DNA of 64,000 nt from Leucaena leucocephala (lineage: Eukaryota; Streptophyta; Magnoliopsida; Fabales; Fabaceae), in the NCBI GenBank assembly GCA_037074615.1, contig CM073554.1:20286501-20350500 (forward strand), given 5' to 3'. The position numbers and the translations under genes were made by a program. Position 1 is the first letter of the stretch. The number at the start of each line of letters is the position of its first letter. Below are positions 47,619 through 59,200 of this stretch, piece after piece. A model generated the notes under the pieces. That model had not been told where the DNA came from. It ran no database searches and was given only the letters and a program-made list of their open reading frames with translations.

Positions 47619-49137
47619 GAAAAAAAAGTATGTCCCCTGTCACCAACCTGAAACACAGAGCTTCTTGCACCCATCGTCTACCGTTTGCTTCTGTCACCGT
47701 GTCACACCCATTGAGTTCCCTCAGTGTCGTCTCTGCTCCATCATTGTGGTGGTGGTAAGTTCGCAGCTGACCAAATGTCATCAAGTTAGTATTGAATAAA
47801 AAATCTGGTGAAGCCTCTGATAACGTCGACAACTCCACACCTCAGCCACCCGAGCAGTCCAACAAGCTCTACCTTGTGATCAATGGTTGTGGTGGTGAAG
47901 GCAGCAGCAGTATTCCCAATGCTGTGTTACTTGCATATTTTGATGTCACATCTAATTCTCTCTCTAATCAGTCAATATATTACTCTTTCGCTTTCTCGAT
48001 TCTAAATTCTTATGGATTTGATTTAACCAATGTTTTATGATTTGAAACTAAAGGAATTGGATCTGAGTTTTTTATTTTTCTAATTTTTGTGCTGAGATGC
48101 AAAGCTGATTCGTGCTTGTTTGTCACAAATATGCAAAGTTAGGTTCTTCTTAGGATAAAAGTTGATTCATGCTTATTTATCACAACTATATAAATTTTGA
48201 AGTGGCTGCATTTGTGCGATGCCAAAGAGTTGGAAGTATTTTTCTTCTCATTTTTGTGTGTGTTTGCTATAGTTGTTTCCTTTCATAAATATATTAACGT
48301 GTATTGTAATATATTGAGGAGTTTAGTTACAATTGAAAGTTTAATCTTAATATACACTAGGCAAGATATTAACATGTACTACTTTAGTGGAGCTCCCTTA
48401 TCTCCAGGTTCAAAACATTATAACATAAAATTGTGAATTTTTCATGCAGATGGTTTGAATAGAACCAAAACAAGAGTGTAGAAAATCATAAGTTAGGTCT
48501 GAAGGTTTCTGATAAAGTACTCAGTGAGTTGGGAGGATGTTGGGTAGCAATTACCTTTGTCATTTGACAATATGGCACTATGCTAGCTGTTGGTGGGGAG
48601 GTAAAGTTATTAGCTCCATTTTTACTTATAAAAATGGCACTGCTTATAACCAAGAAAATATGTAACTAATTTTCTGTTACTATTTAATGGGCATATTTAT
48701 CACGGTGTGTAGATCCATCTTCATTTGACAAACTAACCTTAAAATATAATGAGTCTGTTTTGATAAAAGGAGTAGCAAGCTATCTGATTTATATGATTTT
48801 ATTCGACAGTAAAAGATTTATATTTCATGTTTGTTTTTTTAGCAATATTATAGAGATTTTACTTTATAACTGAATGCTACTAAGTAAAGAAGAAGTTCTG
48901 TTTTCTTATGTTGCTTATATATTTGGACTAGACTTGTTTCTTATTTTATAAATTTGTTCATAAGGATAATGTTTGATTTGCATAAAATTGAGTTCTTAGC
49001 TGTTTGCGTTCTTGTTGTGTAATATACAAATACTTGTTATTTATTCTCCCTAAATCATGCACGCTTGGTTGTGACAATTAAATTACATGTAGATTCAAAT
49101 TTTGTGAATTCATTTATAACCTTAATAGCATTTGTAG

Positions 49138-49230
49138 GTAGAAGATCATGAGCTTATAGATGTTGCAACAATCAGTGCTGGTAATGATTATGCTGTGGGG
49201 AAATTAATCTTTGTGCTCTTGAAGGAGTGA
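49138..49230 (+). pseudogene. Plastid chaperonin-60 (beta-type) exon fragment
   Basis: After a splice-acceptor-like TTTGTAG the frame reads VEDHELIDVATISAGNDYAV then GKLI and soon stops. This matches the apical-domain entry segment of plastid Cpn60 beta (VEDxELxDVAxxSAGNxYxVGxxI pattern). Cpn60 proteins form the plastid folding chamber for Rubisco and other clients. Only one exon end is present and the rest of the ~600-residue protein is missing, so this is a captured or decayed fragment. Retention of the acceptor implies capture from genomic DNA rather than from mRNA. Confidence 0.6.
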
Positions 49231-49931
49231 GTAAGTAGGAGATGAGTGGTAACAATTGAAACTGGAAATAGTTTACAAATTGTTGAAGGCAGATGTTATT
49301 AAGGCATTTGGTGAGCGTAAGAGAAGATGTGTATTATGCAATTACAAACAAATCGTGAATTAATTGCAAGTTGAAGAAATGTAAAATGGTAATATTAATT
49401 AAAGAATTTTATCATGTTTAATGGTGTGGTGTGACGTTTCATTGCTTAGGTAGGCAAAGAATTTGACAACTGAAACATAAATAAAAATAGGGATATGGAA
49501 TAATAACAACTCTACCACTAGGTAATAAGAAGTCCATAATGAATGAATTACAAGCTAGACATATTTCTTCCAAGCATTTCGAGAGACACAGGAATCCACT
49601 AGGCGAACAACCCAACACATGCAATGAACCAAAAAAATAAGATTATAGGAACAAAGAAAAACAACTCCACAAATGGCAAATGTAGACTGCATGCCATACC
49701 AACTACTATAATGAACCTAACAAAACCTTATTATGGGGGGAATAATTACAACTCAACTACTTAGAAATAACAACTCTATGATGAAGGAATAACAACTCAT
49801 TCAATGGAAAAATAACTACCCCACAGCTAAAAAATAATAACTCCACTACTAGAAAATAACAATTCCATGGTGTAGAAATAACTACTTATTCACAATTCTA
49901 CCTATGAATTTGGCAAATAGAAACAGAATTG

Positions 49932-51018
49932 GGCGCGCCAGCATAATACGTGGATTGAACCAGACAAAACAGACTGTGTGTATAAAATAACAACTACTCC
50001 AATAACAAATGACAACTTTGTGTCAAAAAAATAACAACGTTGGAATGTTTCTTCTTAACATCATTTTAATGAGAATATAGCTTCATATATATGCACTCTA
50101 CAATTACACCAAGTCTTAGTAGTAAATAGAAAAGGAGTATAACACACATTACTACCTTCATCAAGATCTACCCTATCATTCTAAAGGTGAAGATTTATCA
50201 AGATTACAATAAATTAATATCATCACTTTGCATAACTATTTGCAAATAAAAAATCAGTGTGCTACGCATTTATACAAAAAATATCAACCCACCACCAATG
50301 CTCAGGTGGGGTTTGGACTCTTGCAAGTCTTCACTAGAAAAATAACAACTATACAACTAAAAATATAACAATTCTACCACTAAGAATTAACAACTTTACC
50401 ATTGGAAAAAACATGACAACTAGAATAATAACACAAAAAAATGATAACCCCACAACTGAAAAAATAACAACTAAATCATTAGAAAATAATAACTATATGA
50501 TGAAAGAATAATAACTCTACTATTGGAAAAAAACTAAATCCACAACAGGAAAAATAATAACTCCACCAATACTATATAATGACATCTTTATAATTCTTCA
50601 TAGGAATGGAACAGACATAAAGTGAATTAGGCAAGTAAGCACAACAAATGGACTGAACCAGAAAGAACATATTGTGTATGAAAATAACAACTAACAACTC
50701 CATGGGAAAAAAATAACAACTTGTGCATATAACTTTTCAACACCATCTGGTAAGAATATAACTTTATACATATGCACTTTACAATACAACAATATTGAGC
50801 AAAAAATGTAAAAGGATTATAATACACATAGTGACCTTCATCAAGATCCACCATATCATCCAAAATGTAAAACTTAATGAATGTTACAAAAAAATACAGC
50901 CATCACTTTGCATAGTTATTTATAAAGTAAAAATTAGTGTGCTATGTATTTACACAAAAAAACTATATAACCCACCACCATTTCTCAACACGGATTTAGA
51001 TTCTTGCAAGTCTTGATC
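49932..51018. repeat. Tandem duplication of ~0.7 kb with AATAACAACT short repeats
   Basis: The block at 49932-50335 (TGGATTGAACCAGA ... CTCTTGCAAGTCTT) returns at 50628-51018 (TGGACTGAACCAGA ... TTCTTGCAAGTCTT) with many substitutions. Shared internal words include CCTTCATCAAGATC and CATCACTTTGCATA. The linkers (from about 49490) are made of degenerate ATAACAACTCTACCACTRGAAA units. Confidence 0.6.
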
Positions 51019-51046
51019 TTGTGTCCAGGCTCATGGCATCTTTTAC
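51003..51046 (-). pseudogene. CCHC zinc-knuckle remnant (MULE transposase/FAR1-related type)
   Basis: The minus strand reads HCKRCHEPGHKIKTCKN, a CX2CX4HX4C knuckle like those at the C-terminus of MuDR-type transposases and FRS proteins. A stop lies about five codons upstream. Downstream codons are repeated in the second tandem copy (KTCK near 50330). It is too short to decide between a transposase and another CCHC protein. Confidence 0.4.
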
Positions 51047-51593
51047 AATGGTAAGTCTTTTTATTCTAAAATTGAGACTCAATTATTTTTCTCTTTGGAA
51101 TTCATTTATGGACATTGTTCTAACTTTACCACCAACATATATTGACTTTCTATATCATTTCTAAATTGTCCCCCATATGAACATAACACAATAGATAATT
51201 TTTAGATAAACTCGCTATTAATAATGACAACATGTACCAGACACATATTATTAACAGCTCAACCACTCGTATTAACAACTATCACGTACTATAATAACAA
51301 CTTGTGTTCCCCTACCATATCAGAGCATGGCCTATCAAATTTTATAGTAACCTTTATAATGCTCATTCGATGCAGCAATTAATGTATATTCTATACATTC
51401 TATCATAAAAAAGTAATAGGCTCCAAAGTTCAAACAGGAATTTGGGGCAAAAGAACAGATAATCAACAAATTTCAAGAAAACTACTAATTTTCACAACTA
51501 TGAAGCAACTAACAAAAGAAACTATAAAATAAAAGAGGGATTCCTAGCCACAAGACATAAACTGAATATTGAGAAGGAAAGGGATTGTACAGA

Positions 51594-51790
51594 AAGTTGG
51601 ATGTCATAGGCAAGCTAGACGGTGGGAAAATGCCCCCAATCGAGCTTGCTCTGAACAACATAGGGACCATTCTTGAAGGTATAGCCTATTCGCACAGTGT
51701 GGTAGCCTCCCTTTCGATAGTCCTGGGTACCTTCATACTATGAAGTGAAGTCGCTACTCTCAGTCTGACCCTCTTTGTATTTGTCTGCCG
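51594..51790 (-). pseudogene. SRPK-type SR-protein kinase fragment with in-frame stops
   Basis: The minus strand reads YEGTQDYRKGGYHTVRIGYT, FKNGPYVVQSKLDWGHFPTV and LAYD, the start of an SRPK kinase domain (family pattern DEGTEDYRKGGYHAV and the GWGHFSTVWL glycine loop). TAG stops interrupt it at 51738-51740 and 51615-51617 (the latter at the expected Trp of TVWLA). SRPKs phosphorylate RS-domain splicing factors. The fragment lies just inside the right terminal repeat and stops before the catalytic loop, so it is a non-functional captured piece. Confidence 0.75.
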
Positions 51791-51799
51791 TTGGATAAA

Positions 51800-51951
51800 G
51801 TTAAAACACTAGGACATCTTTATCTTTTTATAATTGGAAAAAATTAAGATGATATCCCATTGGACTTAATATTCATTATGCAATTTTACGGGATATATGT
51901 AATTTGATTCTTTTCATAGATATCATTTTCCCAAAATACAGTGCATAGCGT
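51800..51951 (-). repeat. Right terminal inverted repeat of the MULE-like element
   Basis: About 152 bp. Its reverse complement starts ACGCTATGCACTGTA and ends near CCTAGTGTTTTAAC, aligning with 47454-47618. Confidence 0.55.
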
Positions 51952-53283
51952 TCCTTTCAAACATCCAAATTTATCTGATTACGTTAGCAGATAGGCCACA
52001 AAATTGATGACTGATATGGATGTATGACCTGATAGATACCATACTGGGGCAGTGGTTACCAGTCATATCAAGTTTCTACTTTAGATTAATAATTTACATC
52101 ATTCTTTTATTTTACATAAACACAGAATCTTCAAAGTGTATCAAGTGTAGAAAATTTAAACCTCTGTCATCCTCAGCTCAAAATTAAAGATCGAAGCACA
52201 TGTTGTAAGAAATACTATATTAGTTAACACAAGAGTACCATTAAAACTCAGTATTCTTTCGTGAACTGAGGTAAAATAATGTTTACACTTTTGAGAAAAC
52301 TATATAGGAACAATATTTTCTTGACATATATCATAAAACTTCAGTATGTAAATAGCATTCTTCACAATAAGTTATTAGTGTAATTGTTGAGACTTGAGAT
52401 GGAGGTGTGTAATTATAAAAGAAAATATAAAATTTAAAATAGTCATATAAATATAAGAGGAAGAAAATTAGTTGAAAAGCTTCAAACATATATATATTGA
52501 AGGTGCTAATGACAAAAGTAAATAAGTCGATATAAAGTTATTTGAAAAAGAGTATATGAAGACTGAAGATACTATTCAATAAAATTAATAAATAAGAATT
52601 TTAGTTAATAATTTATCTAAATATTTAGTTATAAATAAAACATAATAACAATATGTATAGCTGGCTCTATATAATGTGATAAGATTTATTATTGTCATTA
52701 ATGGATTTAGCACACATGATATACATATTTAGGAATTTGAAAGCATGACAACCTTTGTATTTATTTTCTTCTCTGGCCATCTGGTTTTTGATAATCTTAC
52801 GTGCATAGTAATCTAACCACATGATTTAGTAGTGAAGTATGCTTCGTGTTCGTGGTCCCAAAAGCTACGCACTTGGAAAAGTTGTTATAGAAGATGTTAC
52901 ACGATTATCTTCTTTTTTAAATTTTCAAGATTGAGGGCTTTCTCATGAAAGAATGAATAATGTCACATATCAAAATAATAATAAAAAAAAAAAAACAAAA
53001 ATAAATAAATAAAGTGAAGACAAAGTGAAACAGACATTCAGAACATACAGATATCTTATCCCAAAAAATACGAATCACGTAATATAACCATACCATCTAT
53101 ATATTATCCCAAAAACCATGCACCATTCAATCAATCTTTTTTAATTTTCTTTGTGGAATGAATGCGACTTCCAGTTTTGTTTGTTCCTTTGACCTGACCT
53201 TTTCATCAAAAAAGTATTCCACATAACAAAGAGAAAACCAAAAATTGCAATCATTTGGTCCAAAATTTACGAATGAGACTTAC
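51952..53283. other. Intergenic or intronic DNA
   Basis: No clear coding part. If the minus-strand gene suggested at 53284-62376 is real, its next intron begins here with a strong GTAAGT donor (revcomp of 53278-53283), so further exons may lie in this stretch. Confidence 0.4.
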
Positions 53284-56200
53284 CCACAAGGGACAGCAAC
53301 ATTGATTTATGTATGCCATCACAAGCTTGTTTTGAAAGGCTGCAGAAATAGCTATTCTTTTGGATGCACTCAGCTGAACAAAAATATAAAACAAATGGAT
53401 AGAAAAAATAATTATATAAATCTTAAACAAATAAAGAAAGTGTTAAGAAAGCAAGTTCTGATTCCTTTCCCTCTCTTTCATCATTTCCCTCAATCCAATT
53501 CTTACATTCAAAGAAGACCTTGATAAGTTCCTCCAGAGTTTGCTATTGTGTTTGGATTAGCTTTTTGGAGGTAATTTTATGGAAGTATATGAGAGGAGTT
53601 TAGTGTAAAAGTGATTTTGAAACCATAATTTGGGGTTCCCAAATTCTCAAATTTTTTACTTAGTTGAACTCAGTCAAACATCCTCCTTTATAGCATGAAG
53701 CAACCTTGTAATGTAGCTCAACACACAGGACAATGCTCCTTTTTATTGTTTGAACAGTTATAGACAGTTTACTTACTGAAAAACTCACATAACTTTTCAC
53801 TAACTCAAAGAACAGACACACTTAATGGCAAAAGAAGAAGAAGATTGAACAAGTGTCACACTTATGAGTTATTAGGGCCTGACCAGTGAATGATCACAAC
53901 TCTTCCAGTCTTTTTTGCTGGTTGTCATATATCTCCTTATGTGGATCGTTCAACGAGGCATCGTGGTGGTCTTCACAATCTAAGAATAATGAAGAAATAT
54001 CGAAGAAGCCAATGAATGATAGAGGAGTGCAACTAACCTTATAGAATGGAGTGCCGAGATTCATCATGTGACAGAGACTTAATAGTATATGATGCCAAGT
54101 CTCATATTGAATAGAATATGATGCTTAATAGGTTATTTAAGTGGGTTGGTTTTCTAACCCCAGTAGTTAATTTTAGAATAGCATTCCTTATCTCACTTAA
54201 GTATTTGTCGAAATCTAGCTTCTGCAATGAAATTGGAAGTCATATCTTTCCACCACATTAAATAAATTGATATTATAATAACAGATTGCTCATTATAACA
54301 TCAATTATTTACCTACATAAGGCTTCTTTTGCCGGTATGGCAAGTTTCTGAATTTTAGCAGTAGAAATTCATTTGCATGTGGCTTTGTATATACTAATAA
54401 TTTCTATTCCTCAAAAATCCTTCTATGGTTTTGTCTCATTTTGTTCATTAAAGAAATAAACTAAACAAGCGATCATGGAAAATGCAAAGAAGGAAATTAA
54501 TTTCTAGACAAGCCTGTCTTGTGAAAATGATGATACCTTTCATCAGCTACAGAGATATTGGCTAGTAAATAGTAATACAAGTAAGGGCATTCACAATTGC
54601 AAGCTTTATGATTGAAATGGCAGCAGAAATATAAGAAATCGATGCAAGAGAAGAAAGAAGGGAAAGAAACAGAGTAATAAGACTAAGGTAGACCAAACTT
54701 GTGCATACTTTAGTAACTCCACATGTTATGAAGAGAAAGAAATGATAAAGAAAAAAGCTTTTTAAGATATAGAATGTATCTGATTACTTCATAAAGGAAA
54801 AGATTTAACACAATAAATCATGGCTTCTCAACATAAAGCAGAGTTTTTAGATAATTTCCTTTTAGAACAGTTATATGTGAATATTTGGTATGCACACAGT
54901 AAATTGCTATCAGCAATTATACTCTGATGATACCAAATCAATTTTCAAAAGAAAAATCTGTATGGATAATTTTTACAAGCAAGAAGGGTTGGTTTAATTG
55001 CTTGGATCATGTTTTGAGGATTTGGTGCAATAATGACTATTCCTATATCAGGCTAGAAACAGTAAAAAAACAAAAAGAAGAGAATTAGCCTACAAGACAA
55101 GGACATATCACATCATATGCATAACTGGATTTGGGAAATCAAGAAATTCTTAAACCAAAACTCCATAAACGAAGACCAAATTTTCAGAAAACTACCAAAG
55201 GCTTTGCATTCATTCAAGACTGATTTGCCATTCGCTCACTCAAGGACCTGATATTTTCGAGAACTGTAGTTGGAGAGTGTTGATTCAGAGAGAAAATTGC
55301 TTATTTTATTGATATGTTGAATCCATATATCTACACAATAGGGAACTCTAGATATTAATGGTATAATATCATATCAGTATTATATCGTATCCTATGTACT
55401 AATTACAGGATATTCACCTATCGTATAATATCTCTATAATATATCTACACTCTCTCTCAAGTTGGAGTATAGATATCAATTATACCCAACTTGTTATAAA
55501 GATATTCAATCTGAACCTCATTAAGAGTTTTGGTGAGAAAATCGCCTAGCTGATCACTGGATTTGACATGTTCTGTATAGATAAAATTTTCCTTGAGCTT
55601 GTCTCGAATAAAATGACAGTCGATCTCCATATGTTTCGTGCGTTCATGGAATACCAAATTAGAAGCTATGTGTATGGCCACTTTATTAGTTGGTAATGAG
55701 GTTTTAATGCCAATCTCCTTTATTAACTGATATATCCCGATTATCTCGCATACAGATTGTGCCATAGCTTTATATTCCGCTTCTGCACTCGATCGTGATA
55801 CTACATTCTGTTTCTTGCTTCTCCAAAATACCAAATTTTCTCCTACAAATACACAGTATTCTATAGTGAATCGTCTTGTGGCATTTGATCCACTATGATT
55901 GGTATCACAAAAACACTCAATATCCATATGGACATTATTCTTGTACAATAGCCCACGACTTGGTGATCCCTTCAAATAATGTAACATATGTTCTAAGGCT
56001 TTCCACTGTCGAACAGTTGGAGAGACCATAAATTGGCTAAGGACACTTACTGGATAAGTGATATCAGGACAGGTAACTGTAAGATAATTTAATTTTCCAA
56101 TCAATCTCCTGTACCTCTCTGGGTTCTCAAATGGCGTGCTTTTCGTAGTTTCAACGGGATTGTCATATGATATACTACCATCAGCATCAAGCAGAGGATT

Positions 56201-59200
56201 ATAAACTATGGGAAAGCTAGTTGGGGCAGCTCCTAGTTTGTTAGTTTCTTTTAGCAGATCAAGAACATATTTTCTCTGAGTCAATAAGATGCCTTTCCTG
56301 CTCCTCATAACTTCAATTTTCAAAAAGTACTTTAATGAATCTAAATCCTTTGTCTAAAAATAGGAGTTAAGGAATGACTTGAGTGACGAGATCCCCGAGG
56401 TATCGCTCCCTGTAATCACAATGTCATTGACATATACAACTAATAGAATTATGCCAGCACTTATTCTCTTATAGAACACAAAATGATCATACTTACTCTG
56501 GCACAAGTTAAAGTCTTTCACGATAGTACTAAATCTGTCAAACCATGCATGAGGATTTTGCTTCGAGCCGTATAAATATCTCTTAAGATGACACACTTTA
56601 CCACGTTCCCTATGAGCATCAAGAACAGAGGAAGGCATACGATTAATGAGATAGCAAGTAGTGGAGACCGTATTGGCCCAAAAAGGTTTTGGAATATGCA
56701 TTTAAAACAGAATAGCACAAGCTACTTCTAATAGGTAACGATTTTTTCTTTCAGCAACTCCATTTTGAGCTGGTGTATCCACACAAGAAGATTGATGGAG
56801 AATGCCGTTTTGAAGCATAAATGAGCAAAATTATTCAGAAAAATATTCTTTAGCATTATCATTGCGCAAAGTATGGATAGAAGTATTAAATTGATTCTTA
56901 ATTTCAGCAATAAAGGCACAAAAATGAGAGAACAACTTAGAACGATTTTTCATTAAATATAACCAAGTAGTACGAGAATAATCATTAACAAATGTAACAA
57001 AGTACTTGAAACTAGCTTTGGACTCAACTGGATACAGACCCCAAACATCAGAGCGCATTAACTCAAAAGGAGATGAAGCTCGTTTATTGACTCTAGAAAC
57101 TAAAGGAAGACGATGATGTTTTGTAAACCGATATGACTCACAATAATGTTGAAACTAAGGATAAACTTTTTTTAAAGATAATAAAGACAAATGACCCAAA
57201 TGACAATATGCTTCAAAAGGAGTGACACCACCTGCATAGGCTATCGCATGCGACTTCTAATCATCAAGGAAGTAATGACCGCTAGATTCGTAGCCTCTAC
57301 CAATAATATTCTTCATCAAAAAATCCTGTATCAAGCAATGATCAGGGAAAGGTGAGACCCAACAATTTAATTGACGAGTAAGTTTACTAGAAGGCAAAAG
57401 GTTAAAAGCAAGATTAGGGACATTGACCACAGAGTCTAAATGAATAGAAAAGGTAGGTTCAACAGTGCCAAACCCAATAATACAAGATTGAGAACCGTCC
57501 ACAATGGTGATGTTAGAAGGGTTGGCATAAGCATTGTAAGTAGAGAAGAGATAGCAGTACCTGTCATGCGGTCAGTAGCACCAGAGTCTATGATCCATTT
57601 GGAGGAAGAAGAGACAAGGGCAATAGCCTCATTACCTGTTGCAATAGAAGCACTAGCAAGAAGATTGCTAGACTTTAATTGAGCATATTCAGTAGCAGAA
57701 ATGGTAACCGTGTTATTAGCTGTTGTGTCCATATGTGCAAAATTCTATCGATTTTGTTTGTTTTGAAGTTTACGACACGTACGTTTTGTATGACTTGGCT
57801 CCTTACAATAGTAACAGATCACATCCTTTAACTCTTGATTATAACCCCCTGGTATAGGACCACGATGATTAGGTGGCTCACGAATATTATTCTAACCATG
57901 ACTGAGCAATGCGCTAGTAGCTACAGTGGAGGCCGATAAAGAGATTTGTTCAGTTCTCAACACACAAGAGAAGGCTTCTTCGAGAGAGGGGAGATGAGCC
58001 ACAGATAAAATTTGAGAACGAGCAGCCGCATATCAAGGCGGAAGTGTAGTAAGAAAACTCATTGTAGCCATCTACTCTCAGTGAGACACATTGACCTTCC
58101 TCTCATCAGAAATAAACATGAGGGTATTGAGCTCTTCATACATTCCTTTGAAATCTATAAAGAAGGCTGTAAGGGGACGATCATCTGACATCTTGGCGCG
58201 ATGGAAATATCTGCAAACCTCGTATATTCGAGAAATATTATTCTTGTCTGAGTATAAGAATACCAAGTAGTCCATTAATTCCTTAACAAATTCACAGTGA
58301 GTAATAGAGGGCATGATCTCACTATTAATAGAGTTATGAATTTGCAAGAGAAGCTGTGCGTCATCCCTTAACCATGACTTGCGAGAGGGATCTTTCTCTT
58401 TTGGAGGATCATCAGTCAAGTGATCTTCCTTCTCAATACTTCATAAATAAATATGAATAAATTTACTCCAATTTAAATATTTCTCCAAGTTAATTTATAC
58501 TCAGTAATCTTAGTGACTACTGGAACCATCTCAGAAATTGTGATATACTTAGTTGCAGCCATCAAAACAGATTAGTACTAAAAACGAAAGCAACTGAATA
58601 ACGATTGACCAAAAGAACTAGAATGCCCAATTACCGTTGCTTCACTGGGAGCTCTGTAGGATCAAATATTTAAACAAGTAGAGGAAGCCCACTCTAGGGG
58701 TCAAATAAAATCACCTCAACGAACAAACAAATCTAGAAAAGTGGGACGTCAGTGGCAAGCACAGTGCTATCGAAAAATAGAGACCAGAACTCCAGAAAAC
58801 AGACGCGAAAAAACCAACTGGAGGTGAACCCAAATTTACTGCTCTGGTACCATGTTGATTCAGAGAGAAAATTGCTTATTTTATTAATATGTTGAATCCA
58901 TATATATACACAATAGGGAACTCTAGACATTTATGATATAATATCATATCAGTATTATATCGTATCCTATGTATTAATTATAAGATATTTACATATCGTA
59001 TAATATCTCTAAAGAGAGGAAGTCTGAGATTAAAAGAATGTCAAAATGGAATGAGAAATGAGAGTGAGGATAGAAAAACTAGGGTAATATGAAAGATTTT
59101 CAAAGCTCCATTTTCTTTGCCAAAGATCCCATGTAATGGAATTCAAAATGACAAGGAGATTTGAGATCATTTTCAATTGTGTATTGCTGTCAATTAGTCT

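Larger units (their letters stand above)
47454..51951. mobile_element. Candidate Mutator-like (Pack-MULE-like) element carrying gene fragments
   Basis: The reverse complement of 51800-51951 aligns along its whole length with 47454-47618, giving diverged long terminal inverted repeats that start ACGCTAT. Shared words include GGAAAA, RAATYAAATT, CCATGRGAT and TTAATTTTTT. The flanks TTTCTTTGA (47444-47452) and TTCCTTTCA (51951-51959) agree at 7 of 9 places and may be a decayed 9-bp duplication. Inside are fragments of at least two unrelated cellular genes (chaperonin 60 and an SRPK kinase) in opposite orientations, plus a zinc-knuckle remnant. Long inverted ends with captured exons are the hallmark of Pack-MULEs. 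No transposase is intact. A Helitron would lack inverted ends. Confidence 0.55.
55278..59013 (-). mobile_element. Degenerate Ty1/copia LTR retrotransposon
   Basis: 3.7 kb, shorter than intact copia elements, with short LTRs (172 and 161 bp) that differ at about ten sites by eye plus an 11-bp gap, so it is clearly older than the gypsy element. Minus-strand order: 5' LTR, TGGTACCAGAGC primer-binding site, gag, CCHC knuckle, protease (WIIDSGATD), gag-pre-integrase, integrase, truncated RT, RNase H, purine-rich tract, 3' LTR. The frame is broken repeatedly, and the end of integrase is fused to the middle of RT by an internal deletion. Confidence 0.92.

Noticed and set aside
47587..48040. Two short plus-strand frames near the left end of the MULE-like element as a gene
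   Set aside because: They do not share a frame, have no recognised domain and begin inside the terminal repeat. They may be part of another captured fragment but nothing supports it.
49490..50700. CRISPR-like array from regularly spaced AATAACAACT words
   Set aside because: Units are degenerate, spacers are low-complexity and of uneven length, and the DNA is plant nuclear. It is a decayed short-repeat region.
53551..53690. Second full copy of the hAT-type MITE seen at 3551
   Set aside because: Only the left end (GTGTTTGGATTAGC) and part of the body are similar. No right end was found, so it is not listed as a separate element.
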